This document shows, piece after piece, positions 1-7,665 of a stretch of 41,707 nt of DNA. The translations under genes were made by a program, and so were the position numbers. The notes below the pieces were generated by a model that was not told where the DNA came from, made no database searches, and saw only the letters and a list, made by a program, of their open reading frames with translations. Where the stretch lies: positions 1 to 41,707 of the forward strand of contig NZ_JANCPR020000069.1 of NCBI RefSeq assembly GCF_028657195.3, written 5' to 3'. The stretch comes from Streptomyces iconiensis (lineage in GTDB: Bacteria > Actinomycetota > Actinomycetes > Streptomycetales > Streptomycetaceae). How positions within the stretch are numbered: position 1 is the first letter of the stretch; each line of letters begins with the position of its first letter.

Positions 1-85
1 CCCACCCAACTGCCCCCACCCCCACCTCGCCGAACACCGATGCCAACCGCCCACCGCCGTCCTCTTTTAACCATTGGGAGACCCC

Positions 86-1873
86 GTGGAGCACGTCCGC
101 CACAGAACGCCGCACGCCCCGGCGGACGAGGACCCCCTGACCCGGCCCACCCCCCGCGACGTCGAAGCCGAAGCGCTCATGACCGGGGTCATCATGTTCT
201 CCGCCCAGGCGTACGCCGACTGCGCCGAGATCATCACTCGGGACGACATCTACCTCCCGGCCCACCAACTGATCTGGGACACCGTCGGCGGCATGATCGC
301 CAGCGGGCGGGACCTCCACCCCGTCACCGTCAAAGCCGAGATCGGCAAGACCAAACGCCTCCGCGGAGTCGACGGTGGACGGCTCATCGACGCCCTCTCC
401 CGCGAGACCATCACCGCGAGCATGGCCGGCGCCTTCGCCGAGCAGGTCGCCAACACCGCCCGCCTGCGCCGCCACCAGGAACACGCCACCCGCGTCCACG
501 CCGCCGTACTACGCGGCGAGCAAGCCGACGTCCTCGACCAGATGCACGCCGAGTTCCAGCGCACCGAGACCGCCCGCACCACCGCCGACCCCGGCCACCT
601 GACCACCGCGCTGCTGGACTGGCCCAGCTTCTTCGCCACCGACTTCGACACCGTCCAGCTCCTGCCCGGCCGTCTCCTGGCCCCCGGCCAGCAGATCACC
701 CTCATCGGCGACGGCAAGGCGGGCAAGTCCCTGTTCACGCAGGAGTGGTGCTGGCGCATGGCCACCGGCCAGTCCTTCCTCGGCGACAAGCCGCAGGACC
801 CGATCCCGGTGCTGTACGTGGACGCCGAGAACGGGCAGGAGCAGATCCAGGAACGGTTCCGCTCCTACGGCGCCGGGCCCGAGACCATGGGCCTGCTGCG
901 CTACGCGTCCTTCCCCCATATCCGCCCCCTGGACACCGCCGCTGGCGGCGCGGACCTCCTCGCCCTCGCCCAGACGGCAGGCGCACAGGTCGTCGTGCTC
1001 GACACCGTCTCGCGGTTCATCTCCGGCGAGGAGAACTCCTCCGACACCTGGCTCGCCCTGTACCGGCACACGCTGCTGCCGCTGAAGCGCGCGGGGATCG
1101 CGTCCGTACGCCTGGACCACTTCGGGAAGGACAGCACCCGCGGCGGACGCGGCAGCAGCGCCAAGACCCAGGACGTGGATCACGTGTGGGAGTTGTCTGG
1201 GCAAGGCGGCGGGACGCTCGTCCTCAAGCGGACCCACACCCGTACCGGTATCGGCGCGGATCACTTCACGATCCTGCGCCGGGCCCTGCGCGACGGCGAC
1301 GCCTGGCGGGCAGGCGGCACCCAGCACGTGCTGATGACGTGGGAGGACGAGCCCACCAGCGGGCTCGCCGCGGTGCCCGGCACGGTCGAGCACATCGTCG
1401 CGTCTCTGGACGCCGCTGGGATCCCGGATGGGGCGGGGAACAGGGTGGTGCGGCAGGCGCTCGCCGAGCGGCAGATACCCGGCGGCAGCGACAAGATCGC
1501 CGAGGCTGTCCGGCGCCGCAAAGCGCGGACCGAAATGCCCGGTATCGACGTTTCCGGAAACCGTTCCGCAGACCGTTCCGGACCACGTTTCCCGGAAACG
1601 TTTCCCGGAACGCACCCCGGAACGGAAGAAACCCCAGGTCAAACGTTTCCCGGAAACGTCCCGGAAAGATCAGGAACACCCCCCGTTCCTACCGTTCCCC
1701 CCTCGAAGAGGGGGAACGGAAGGGGAACGCCGGAACAGGTACACCCCGAAAAGCCCCTCTGCACCGTGTGCGAAACCACCCTCGACCCCGACTGGGCATC
1801 CCGCGGCCACGACACCCACATCGGCTGCGACCCCACCACAGGCAGCTACCCACCACCCGAGCCCGGCCCGTAG
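86..1873 (+). CDS. DnaB-N / RecA-like (RepA-type) replicative helicase
   Basis: Probable DNA replication helicase or primase-helicase that unwinds the element's DNA. Residues about 20-130 look like the DnaB N-terminal domain (acidic, helical, starting with DVEAEALMTGVI). A RecA/AAA-type core follows, with Walker A GDGKAGKS at residues 208-215 and a Walker B-like VVVLDTVSRF near residue 303. The last ~110 residues are Pro/Gly-rich and low in complexity, and their DNA holds a cluster of palindromes (separate entry). I chose GTG at 86 because GGGAG lies at 76-80, five bases upstream; a TTG at 74 is in frame but overlaps that ribosome-binding site. An in-frame TAA at 68-70 bars any further extension. 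It is the first gene of the plus-strand series. Family assignment is firm; helicase versus RepA-like initiator is not resolved. Confidence 0.85.
   Translation: MEHVRHRTPHAPADEDPLTRPTPRDVEAEALMTGVIMFSAQAYADCAEIITRDDIYLPAHQLIWDTVGGMIASGRDLHPVTVKAEIGKTKRLRGVDGGRLIDALSRETITASMAGAFAEQVANTARLRRHQEHATRVHAAVLRGEQADVLDQMHAEFQRTETARTTADPGHLTTALLDWPSFFATDFDTVQLLPGRLLAPGQQITLIGDGKAGKSLFTQEWCWRMATGQSFLGDKPQDPIPVLYVDAENGQEQIQERFRSYGAGPETMGLLRYASFPHIRPLDTAAGGADLLALAQTAGAQVVVLDTVSRFISGEENSSDTWLALYRHTLLPLKRAGIASVRLDHFGKDSTRGGRGSSAKTQDVDHVWELSGQGGGTLVLKRTHTRTGIGADHFTILRRALRDGDAWRAGGTQHVLMTWEDEPTSGLAAVPGTVEHIVASLDAAGIPDGAGNRVVRQALAERQIPGGSDKIAEAVRRRKARTEMPGIDVSGNRSADRSGPRFPETFPGTHPGTEETPGQTFPGNVPERSGTPPVPTVPPSKRGNGRGTPEQVHPEKPLCTVCETTLDPDWASRGHDTHIGCDPTTGSYPPPEPGP
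1550..1719. repeat. cluster of GTTTCC(C)GGAAAC palindromes and a hairpin inside the helicase 3' end
   Basis: GTTTCCGGAAAC is a perfect 12-bp palindrome at 1550-1561. CGTTTCCCGGAAACG occurs identically at 1586-1600 and 1644-1658, and an overlapping imperfect copy lies at 1599-1612. Extra CCGTTCC half-elements lie at 1561-1567 and 1573-1579. A near-perfect hairpin follows: CCGTTCCCCC(C)TC at 1692-1704 pairs with GAGGGGGAACGG at 1708-1719. The array lies in the part of the gene that encodes a low-complexity tail, so the DNA rather than the protein may be what is conserved. Iteron-like sites for initiation or operators are both possible (inference). Confidence 0.7.
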
Positions 1874-1931
1874 AACCGCGCCCGGCCCAGACCCGGTTCA
1901 CCCCCGAACCGCACGCACGAGAGGACACCCG

Positions 1932-2372
1932 ATGCCCGACCAGACCGGCACCACCCACACCGCGCGGCCCGCTCCCGAACCGCCCGCCGCCGCCCTTCCG
2001 CAGATCGCCATCGCCTGCCCGCCCGCGCCGGACGGCTGCGGCTCGCCCGCCGGCGTCCTGTGCACCAGCCACAGCGGCACCCGCCAGCGGAAGCGCAACG
2101 TCCACCAGGCGCGCACCGCTGCCTGGAACGCCGCCGTGACCGACACCAGCCCCAGCCCCACCGTCGAGGCACTGTCCGTGCGTGGCTACACGTCACGGCG
2201 CGCCTACCACCTGGATGTGCCGGACTACGCCCAGACCGTGCACGACGTGCCGGGCGCGGCGCCCATGCAGGAGCGTGCCGAGGCGCTGCGGGAGGAGATG
2301 AGGGAGCGGCGGCACGTGCGCTGGTACGGCATCCGCATCGTGCCCGTCACCAGCGAGGAGTCGACCCGATGA
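1932..2372 (+). CDS. phage zinc-finger-type hypothetical protein
   Basis: 146-residue protein of unknown role. Residues ~30-60 hold a Cys/His cluster: CP, then C-G-x-PAG-x-x-C, then His residues and an HQARTAAW end. This resembles the short zinc-binding motif found in many actinophage proteins, where the C...CGxPAGxxC...H spacing is typical. The rest is helical and charged near the C-terminus. The start is ATG 1932 with GAGAGG at 1919-1924, seven bases upstream; the longer open frame upstream lies inside the helicase gene and is a shadow. The stop overlaps the methyltransferase start (ATGA), so the two are probably translationally coupled. Confidence 0.6.
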   Translation: MPDQTGTTHTARPAPEPPAAALPQIAIACPPAPDGCGSPAGVLCTSHSGTRQRKRNVHQARTAAWNAAVTDTSPSPTVEALSVRGYTSRRAYHLDVPDYAQTVHDVPGAAPMQERAEALREEMRERRHVRWYGIRIVPVTSEESTR

Positions 2373-3208
2373 CCGAGCCCTACTACCACGACGATCACGT
2401 CACCCTGCTCCTCGGTGACGCGCTCGACGTGCTCCGCACGCTGCCCGATGGCGCGGTCGACTGCATCGTCACCAGCCCGCCGTACTACGGGCTCCGCGAC
2501 TACGGCACGCCCGGCCAGTACGGGCTGGAGCCCACCCCGGCCGAGTACGTCGAGCGGCTGCGGGCAGTGTTCGCGGAGGCCCGCCGTGTCCTCGCCGACG
2601 ACGGGACGCTGTGGCTCAACGTGGGCGACAGCTACTACAGCGGCAAGGGTGCGCCGGTAGGCGTGGACAGACGGCAGCGGGCCCGCCGGTGGGGGGCCGT
2701 CCGCCCCCTGGACCGCGCCGGGATGGGCGTGCCTCGCAAGTCGCTGCTGATGGTCCCGGCCCGGGTCGCTCTCGCGCTGCAAGACGACTGGTGGACGCTC
2801 CGCTCAGAGATCATCTGGCGCCGTCCGGATGCTGCCCCCGAGCCCACTGCCCGAGATCGACCTGCCCGTACCACCGAGCGGATCTACCTGCTGACCCGCG
2901 GCCCCCGCTACGGGTACGAGCGCAGCGACACGGCCGCGACGGACGTGTGGACGATGTCCCCCGACCGGGGCCGTGAGTCCGGCGGCCACGTCGCGCCGTT
3001 CCCGATCGAGCTGCCGCTGCGCTGCATCAAGGCCGGCTGCAAACCCGGCGGGATCGTCCTCGACCCGTTCAGCGGGTCCGGTACGACCGGCGCGGCGGCC
3101 CGGCAGCTCGGCCGCCAGTACGTCGGCATCGACCTCAACGCCGATTACCACGACCTCGCCCGCAACCGCTTCGCACAGGGCATCCTCGACCTGGACGGCA
3201 TCGCGTGA
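2369..3208 (+). CDS. site-specific DNA methyltransferase (beta-class order)
   Basis: 279-residue SAM-dependent DNA methyltransferase. The catalytic motif TSPPYYG starts near residue 35. The SAM-binding motif DPFSGSGTTG is near the C-terminus from residue ~232, followed by a VGIDLNADY segment. Catalytic motif first and SAM motif last is the beta-class order, which covers N4-cytosine and N6-adenine enzymes; TSPPY alone does not settle which base is methylated. No restriction endonuclease lies beside it, so it is an orphan enzyme, as is common in phages, where it may protect phage DNA from host restriction. ATG 2369 overlaps the previous stop. A much longer open frame upstream is not used because it lacks domain content. 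Confidence 0.88.
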   Translation: MTEPYYHDDHVTLLLGDALDVLRTLPDGAVDCIVTSPPYYGLRDYGTPGQYGLEPTPAEYVERLRAVFAEARRVLADDGTLWLNVGDSYYSGKGAPVGVDRRQRARRWGAVRPLDRAGMGVPRKSLLMVPARVALALQDDWWTLRSEIIWRRPDAAPEPTARDRPARTTERIYLLTRGPRYGYERSDTAATDVWTMSPDRGRESGGHVAPFPIELPLRCIKAGCKPGGIVLDPFSGSGTTGAAARQLGRQYVGIDLNADYHDLARNRFAQGILDLDGIA

Positions 3209-3339
3209 CCGCCCGCCGCTGCGCGCACACCGACGCGCTCTACGGCCGCTGTGTCCGCCACCTCTACGACCACGACGGCGAATGCCTCCACGAACACCAG
3301 CCGCCCGACGGCGAGCAGCAGGCGGGTGAGGGCCGATGA
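3205..3339 (+). CDS. small Cys/His-rich protein (44 aa)
   Basis: Short gene starting with a GTG that overlaps the methyltransferase stop (GTGA) and ending in an ATGA overlap with the next start. Both ends fit the coupled style of this operon, which is the main support. The product has two spaced Cys residues near the N-terminus, a further Cys, and several His residues (CAHTDALYGRC, then DGECLHEH), so metal binding is plausible. No family recognised. Confidence 0.55.
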   Translation: MTARRCAHTDALYGRCVRHLYDHDGECLHEHQPPDGEQQAGEGR

Positions 3340-4085
3340 ACACCGAGCCCGACCTGTCCGTACTGACACCCCTCGCCAACGTCATCGCCCAGGCTGTGCA
3401 TGCCACGCCCGTACGCCTCGGCGACCCGCGCGGCACTGATGACCTCGTCGCCGCCATCACCCTCGCCGTCGGCGCGTACATGGGCCGCCAGCTCGGCCCC
3501 TCGCCGGCCACACTCGCCCGGATCGCCAACGCCCTCGCCACCACACCCTTCGTAGACGGCGACCCACTCATGGAGGCACTGGCCACCGCGATCTGGGACC
3601 AGTGCCGCACCGAGGGCACCAGCCTCGTCATCGACGACCCCCGCAACATCGCCGCCGTCGCATCAGCAGTCGCCACCAACTGGCCCACCACACCCACCAC
3701 GCAGGCCACACGGGCACCTGACGGCCCCATTGCGGCACAGGCGGACACGGAGACCTCCAGCACCCCCACAGGCCCGCAGACGGGCGCACAAGAGTTCAGA
3801 GTGGTCGACCGGGCCGCCGTGCTCGCCGAGCACCGTCCCGTCAACGTCGTCGCCTGCGCCGGCGCCGAGGAGCCGCCCGACTGCGCATGCGGCGCCAAAT
3901 GGACACCCGCACATGCCAACTCCGAGGCGGGCGCACAGCGCCGCGAGCAGCTCGCCGTGCTCCTCTCCCGCATGCAGCGCGGTGTCCTGCTCCCGGCCGA
4001 ACGCGGGCTGCTGCGCGCCGCTGTCGAGACGGAGCTGGCCGATGCGGACGCCGCGCACGCCCGCGCTGGCAGACCCCCGTGCTGA
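3336..4085 (+). CDS. hypothetical protein, two-part, 249 aa
   Basis: Function not recognised. The N-terminal ~110 residues are a compact Ala-rich helical domain. A Thr/Pro-rich linker (residues ~115-155) follows, then a C-terminal part with CACGAKW and a helical segment RMQRGVLLPAERGLLRAAVE. That last segment resembles a stretch I have seen in other Streptomyces phage and prophage proteins of unknown function. The two-Cys CAC motif could bind a metal with the upstream Cys residues. The start overlaps the preceding stop (ATGA). It lies in the small-gene run between the methyltransferase and the terminase. Confidence 0.65.
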   Translation: MNTEPDLSVLTPLANVIAQAVHATPVRLGDPRGTDDLVAAITLAVGAYMGRQLGPSPATLARIANALATTPFVDGDPLMEALATAIWDQCRTEGTSLVIDDPRNIAAVASAVATNWPTTPTTQATRAPDGPIAAQADTETSSTPTGPQTGAQEFRVVDRAAVLAEHRPVNVVACAGAEEPPDCACGAKWTPAHANSEAGAQRREQLAVLLSRMQRGVLLPAERGLLRAAVETELADADAAHARAGRPPC

Positions 4086-4216
4086 GCGTCCTCGGCCCAC
4101 TCGTCGCCCTCGGCTGGCTGCCCGTCGCCATCTGCGCCGAGGTGTGGCGCTGGTGGCGACGAGACCCCGACCGCGCACTACGACGCCTCAACCGCCAACG
4201 AAGGGACCACCGATGA
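4079..4216 (+). CDS. small single-span membrane protein (45 aa)
   Basis: Begins at GTG 4079, seven bases before the end of the previous gene, and ends in an ATGA overlap with the next. Residues 3-22 are hydrophobic (LSVLGPLVALGWLPVAICA) and the remainder is strongly basic (WRWWRRD then RRLNRQRR). This is the pattern of a small inner-membrane protein with a positive cytoplasmic tail. Role unknown. The overlap at both ends argues that it is real. Confidence 0.5.
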   Translation: MLSVLGPLVALGWLPVAICAEVWRWWRRDPDRALRRLNRQRRDHR

Positions 4217-4626
4217 CCCCCGCCGACGAGATCCGCACCGCAGCCGAGAAGCTGCGCACCCTCGCAGCCGCCGCAAGCACCAACTCCGACGGCACCCCCA
4301 CCGCTCGCTGGAACACCGAACCAGTCCAGTCCGCCCGCGACGATGACAGCCGTCGCTTCCTCTACGGCGACTACCTCACCCGCGACGACGGTCGCCGCAT
4401 CTCCTGGCCGCTCCTGCTACGCGGCGGCAGGCTGCACCAGCCGTCGTACATGCACAGCCAGCACGCCGAGTACGCCGCCGCCATGGGCCCGGCCGTCGGC
4501 GCCGCGCTCGCCGCCTGGCTGGAGAGCTGGACCGGCCTCGATGTCCGCGAGGACGCGGCCATGGCCGAAGACCTCCGCCACGCCCTCACCGTCGCCCGCG
4601 CCATCAACCAGCAGGACCCGACATGA
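4213..4626 (+). CDS. conserved Streptomyces phage/prophage hypothetical protein
   Basis: 137 residues, acidic and helical. It opens with MTPADEIRTAAEKLRTLAAAA, a beginning shared by a group of small Streptomyces proteins that often occur in mobile elements and have no known function. The middle has YGDYLTRDDGRRISWPLLL and the C-terminus has ALAAWLESW. The ends overlap both neighbours (ATGA with the upstream stop; ATG 4623 downstream). It may act with the neighbouring small genes, but the sequence gives no mechanism. Confidence 0.7.
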   Translation: MTPADEIRTAAEKLRTLAAAASTNSDGTPTARWNTEPVQSARDDDSRRFLYGDYLTRDDGRRISWPLLLRGGRLHQPSYMHSQHAEYAAAMGPAVGAALAAWLESWTGLDVREDAAMAEDLRHALTVARAINQQDPT

Positions 4627-4862
4627 CCGATCACGCCCAGGCTCCTGACCCGATAACCGTCCTCGACGAACTCGAAGCCACCTGGACAGCAGCACAGCAA
4701 GCCCTCCCCGGCCGCGACACCCGACTCGACCACCACATCGATGAGTTCCTCACCGCCGCGCTCGTCCGCGTGGGTGTCGACCCCGACGAAGCGAAGCGGT
4801 CGATCTCCCGCACCCGGCAGACCGTCGAGGAACGGCACCGTCCCCACCCGCATCCGGAGTGA
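4623..4862 (+). CDS. hypothetical protein (79 aa)
   Basis: Small acidic helical protein of unknown function. The start overlaps the previous stop. It is the last member of the coupled run that began at 1932; a 31-base gap with a promoter-like element separates it from the terminase gene. The C-terminal end is His/Pro-rich (RHRPHPHPE). Confidence 0.55.
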   Translation: MTDHAQAPDPITVLDELEATWTAAQQALPGRDTRLDHHIDEFLTAALVRVGVDPDEAKRSISRTRQTVEERHRPHPHPE

Positions 4863-4881
4863 TCATCGCTACGCACGAGGC

Positions 4882-4887
4882 CACAAT
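4882..4887 (+). promoter_or_regulatory. possible -10 element of a leaderless promoter (CACAAT)
   Basis: CACAAT lies six bases before ATG 4894, and no Shine-Dalgarno sequence is visible. The same arrangement is seen before 5478 (CACGAT, seven bases), 8285 (CACACT, six bases) and 22553 (TACCGT, six bases). A -10 box this close would put the transcript start on or next to the start codon. No clear -35 box is seen. Inference from recurrence. Confidence 0.35.
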
Positions 4888-4893
4888 CCGACC

Positions 4894-5457
4894 ATGACGA
4901 TCACCGTCCCGCGATGCCCCGCACGGCAACGCAACGGCCGCTACTGCTCCCAACCCGCAGGGCGCAGCACCAGCCACCCCGGCTACGGCTCCTGCGTCTG
5001 GCACCACGGAGCAGAACGCCACGTAGAGGAGATATGGGACATGGCGCACGAAGCCGCAGCCGAACAGGGCATCACCCCGCACGAGGCGCTGATCAGTCTG
5101 GTCGAGGTCGCCGCGGGGCGGGTCGCGTGGGTTGACACGATCATCCGCGAGGCCATGCGTGAGCACGTCGAGGGCGGGGGTGATCCGCTCAAGCCGCCCA
5201 AGGATGTCGCGCCGTGGCTGAAGGAGTCCCGCCTGGAGCGGACCCTCGCGGCACGCACTGCGAAGGCCGCGGTCGACGCCGGCGTCATGGTCGCCCTCGA
5301 ACGCCGCCTCGACATGGAAGGGCAGCTCGTCGCCGACGCCCTGTCCGCCGCCCTCGATGTCCTCGGCCTCGACCAAGACCAGCGCATGGCCGCCCTCGGC
5401 GCCGCACAACAGCGCCTGCTGACCAGCGGCGACAGCTCCGGAACGACCAACGACTGA
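4894..5457 (+). CDS. probable terminase small subunit
   Basis: 187-residue protein that probably recognises phage DNA and delivers it to the large subunit. The N-terminus has a Cys/His cluster (CPARQRNGRYCSQPAG, then SCVWHHG), the head seen in many actinophage small-terminase-like proteins, followed by helical segments EALISLVEVAAGRVAW and RTAKAAVDAGVMVALERRLD. The last part resembles the oligomerisation helices of that family. The large subunit is 2.8 kb downstream, separated by the glycosylation cassette, which is unusual because the two are normally adjacent. No Shine-Dalgarno; the start may be leaderless. The family call rests on memory of similar proteins and position. Confidence 0.6.
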   Translation: MTITVPRCPARQRNGRYCSQPAGRSTSHPGYGSCVWHHGAERHVEEIWDMAHEAAAEQGITPHEALISLVEVAAGRVAWVDTIIREAMREHVEGGGDPLKPPKDVAPWLKESRLERTLAARTAKAAVDAGVMVALERRLDMEGQLVADALSAALDVLGLDQDQRMAALGAAQQRLLTSGDSSGTTND

Positions 5458-5464
5458 ACGGTGC

Positions 5465-5470
5465 CACGAT
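5465..5470 (+). promoter_or_regulatory. possible -10 element (CACGAT) before the sugar cassette
   Basis: CACGAT lies seven bases before ATG 5478 with no ribosome-binding site. It matches the CACRMT pattern before 4894 and 8285, so the sugar cassette may have its own leaderless promoter. No -35 box is evident. Confidence 0.3.
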
Positions 5471-5477
5471 CCCGGCC

Positions 5478-6485
5478 ATGCGGATCCTCCTCACCGGCGC
5501 CGCCGGCTTCGTCGGCTCCCACGTCCTCGCCCACCTGCTGGAGCACACCACCGCCGAGGTCGTCGTGCCGTGGACCCTGCGCCACCACGGCAACAGCCAG
5601 CGTCTCGCCGACGCCCTCGACTCGGTCGGCGCGGCCGACGCCGAGCGGGTCGTCACCTTCATGCACGACCTTGCCTGCCCCGTCCCGGAGACGCTCGCCG
5701 CCGACATCGGACCCGTGGACGCCATCCTCAACATCGCATCCGAGTCCCACGTCGACCGGTCCATCACCGACCCGGCCCCCTTCGTGCGGAACAACGTCGA
5801 GCTGATGCTGAACATCCTCGACCTGGCCCGCCAGGTGAAGCCCCGGATGCTGCTGCACATGGGCACCGACGAGGAGTACGGCCCGGCATACGGCGGCTAC
5901 GCGCACCGCGAATGGGACACCGTCCTCCCCTCGAACCCCTACAGCGCGTCGAAGGCGGCGCAGTCCGCGCTAGCGACCGCGTGGTGGCGCACCTACGGGG
6001 TGCCCGTCGTCCTCACGCGCACCATGAACCTGATCGCCCCCCGCCAGTCCGGGGAGAAGTTCGTCCCCACCGTCATCCGGAAGATCCTCGCCGGAGAAAC
6101 CGTGACCATCCACGCCTCCCCAGAGGGCGTGCCCGGGAGCAGGCACTGGATCGACGCCCGCGAGTTCGGCGCCGCCTGGCTCCACCTCCTCACCACCGTG
6201 ACCCCGGCCATGTACCCGGACACCGACCGCCCCTCGATGTTCCACGTCGTCGGCGAAGAGCGCTCCAACCTGGAGATCGCCCAGACCATAGCGGGGCTCC
6301 TCGGCCGGCCGCTGAAGTACGAGCTGGAGTCCTTCCACAGCTCGCGGCCCGGCCACGACCTGCGCTACGCCCTCGACGGGGAGAAGCTCACCGACCACGG
6401 ATGGAAGCCAGCCCGGCCACTGGAGGAGACCCTCGCCGACATCGTCGACTGGTACACCGCACGCCCCGCGTGGTTGGCAGCGTGA
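5478..6485 (+). CDS. NAD-dependent nucleotide-sugar dehydratase/epimerase (dTDP-glucose 4,6-dehydratase-like)
   Basis: 335-residue extended short-chain dehydrogenase that modifies an NDP-sugar in the cytoplasm. The Rossmann motif TGAAGFVGSH is at the N-terminus. SESHVDRSI is the signature of the RmlB type, HMGTDEEYG holds the Thr-Asp-Glu active-site triple of 4,6-dehydratases, and YSASKA is the YxxxK catalytic pair. A late segment (RHWIDARE) fits the substrate domain. Length is normal for the family. It is followed without gaps by a GT2, a methyltransferase and another GT2, so its product probably feeds those transferases. No other sugar-pathway genes are present, so the precursor must come from the host. 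Exact substrate unknown. Confidence 0.88.
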   Translation: MRILLTGAAGFVGSHVLAHLLEHTTAEVVVPWTLRHHGNSQRLADALDSVGAADAERVVTFMHDLACPVPETLAADIGPVDAILNIASESHVDRSITDPAPFVRNNVELMLNILDLARQVKPRMLLHMGTDEEYGPAYGGYAHREWDTVLPSNPYSASKAAQSALATAWWRTYGVPVVLTRTMNLIAPRQSGEKFVPTVIRKILAGETVTIHASPEGVPGSRHWIDAREFGAAWLHLLTTVTPAMYPDTDRPSMFHVVGEERSNLEIAQTIAGLLGRPLKYELESFHSSRPGHDLRYALDGEKLTDHGWKPARPLEETLADIVDWYTARPAWLAA

Positions 6486-7138
6486 ACGCCCCAACGTGGG
6501 CCGTGATCCCGAGTGACGGCCGGCCGTACCTGGCCGACTGCCTCTCCTCGCTGTCCGGTCAGGTCGACGGGATCGTCGTCGTTGCCAACGGCCCGCTCCG
6601 CGAGTCCGGTGTGCCGGGCACGGTCACCGTCGAGGACACCGGCACCGACCGCAACATCTCCCGCTGGTGGAACCTCGGCCTGGCCGCCGTCGAGCACGAG
6701 GCGCAGCGGGTCCGCGCGCCGCGTTGGAACGCGCTGGTGGTCAACGACGACATCATCGCCCCGCCCAACCTCGCGATCTCCCTGGCCGCTGCGCTGCGCT
6801 CCACCGGCGCCGCACTCGCCTACCCCAGCCAGCACGACAACGAAGCGCGGCTGCACACCGAGGCAGCCCCCGTCCCACTCGAACACCGCATCACCGGCTA
6901 CGCATGGATGCTCCGCGGCGAGACCCAACTCCGCGCCGACGAGACCCTCGTGTGGTGGTACGGCGACGACGACCTCGACTGGCGAGCCCGCACCGCCGGC
7001 GGGGCCGCGCTGGTGCCCGGCTGTGCGGTCGAGCACCGCGCACCCAACGGTTACACCACGGCGTTCCCCGAACTGGCCGGGCAGGCTGGTCGGGACCGGG
7101 CCACGTTCATCACCAAGTGGCAGCAGGCGCCGCACTGA
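6482..7138 (+). CDS. glycosyltransferase, GT2/GT-A type
   Basis: 218-residue GT-A fold enzyme that would move a sugar from an NDP donor to an unknown acceptor. WAVIPSDGRPYLADCLSSL is the usual first strand and helix. NISRWWNLGL and the metal-binding-like VVNDDIIAPP follow (the DD pair replaces a DxD). WWYGDDDLDWRAR near residue 165 matches the ED-type catalytic region. The GTG start overlaps the dehydratase stop (GTGA) and the end overlaps the next start (TGATG), so the cassette is translated as one unit. Confidence 0.8.
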   Translation: MNAPTWAVIPSDGRPYLADCLSSLSGQVDGIVVVANGPLRESGVPGTVTVEDTGTDRNISRWWNLGLAAVEHEAQRVRAPRWNALVVNDDIIAPPNLAISLAAALRSTGAALAYPSQHDNEARLHTEAAPVPLEHRITGYAWMLRGETQLRADETLVWWYGDDDLDWRARTAGGAALVPGCAVEHRAPNGYTTAFPELAGQAGRDRATFITKWQQAPH

Positions 7139-7665
7139 TGCACCCCGAAGCCCACGCGGGACTCGCCCGCATGCTGGCCGACTCCGGCCTCACGCCCGAC
7201 GCCCCCTGGCGCGTGCTCGACCTCGGCGGCCGGAACATCAACGGCTCGATACGAGCCCTGCTCCCCGCCGCCGAATGGACCGGCTGCGACATCGAACCCG
7301 GCCCCGGCGTCGACCTGCTCCACGACTGCACCACCCCCTGGCCCGCCCACGCCCCGCAGTTCGATGTGGTGGTGTGCACCGAGGTGTTGGAGCACGTCGA
7401 GCGGTGGCCTCTGCTGTTGGCGACGTGTGCCCAGGCTCTCGTCCGAGGCGGGCCGGAGCTGCTGCTGGTGACGTGCGCGTCGGACGGCCGGCCGCCGCAC
7501 GGCGCCGCCGGGGCGCCCCAGCCAGCGGCTGGCGAGTGGTACCGCAACGTGCCGCCCCTCGCTCTGAACGCCACGCTGGGGCCCCTGTTCGAGATCGTGG
7601 TGGTGACGTACCAGGCGGTACCGGGGGATGCGTACGCGCGGGCCCAGCGGGTGATCCCTACGTGA
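7138..7665 (+). CDS. class I SAM-dependent methyltransferase (sugar or small-molecule type)
   Basis: 175 residues with a clear class I motif I (VLDLGGRNINGS), an acidic residue ending strand 2 (CDIEPGPGVD) and a motif-IV-like VVCTEVLEHVERWP. The EVLEHV stretch is typical of UbiE-like and sugar methyltransferases rather than DNA enzymes. Placed between two glycosyltransferases and behind a sugar dehydratase, it may O- or N-methylate the sugar or the glycan (inference). Overlaps both neighbours. Confidence 0.8.
   Translation: MHPEAHAGLARMLADSGLTPDAPWRVLDLGGRNINGSIRALLPAAEWTGCDIEPGPGVDLLHDCTTPWPAHAPQFDVVVCTEVLEHVERWPLLLATCAQALVRGGPELLLVTCASDGRPPHGAAGAPQPAAGEWYRNVPPLALNATLGPLFEIVVVTYQAVPGDAYARAQRVIPT

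Noticed and set aside
74..85. TTG 74 as helicase start
   Set aside because: GGGAG at 76-80 would lie inside the gene; it is well placed for GTG 86.
40..2139. Very long Arg/Pro-rich frame over the helicase gene
   Set aside because: Composition is that of an off-frame reading of GC-rich DNA, with no domain; the overlapping frame from 86 has Walker motifs.
2060..2368. Upstream extension of the methyltransferase
   Set aside because: The added residues are low-complexity and overlap the zinc-finger gene; ATG 2369 fits the operon's ATGA overlaps.
2804..3973. Long minus-strand frames opposite the methyltransferase and neighbours, and similar frames opposite terL, portal, capsid, tape measure and tail-tip genes
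   Set aside because: Shadows caused by high third-position GC; no domains, no ribosome-binding sites, and the plus-strand genes are well supported.
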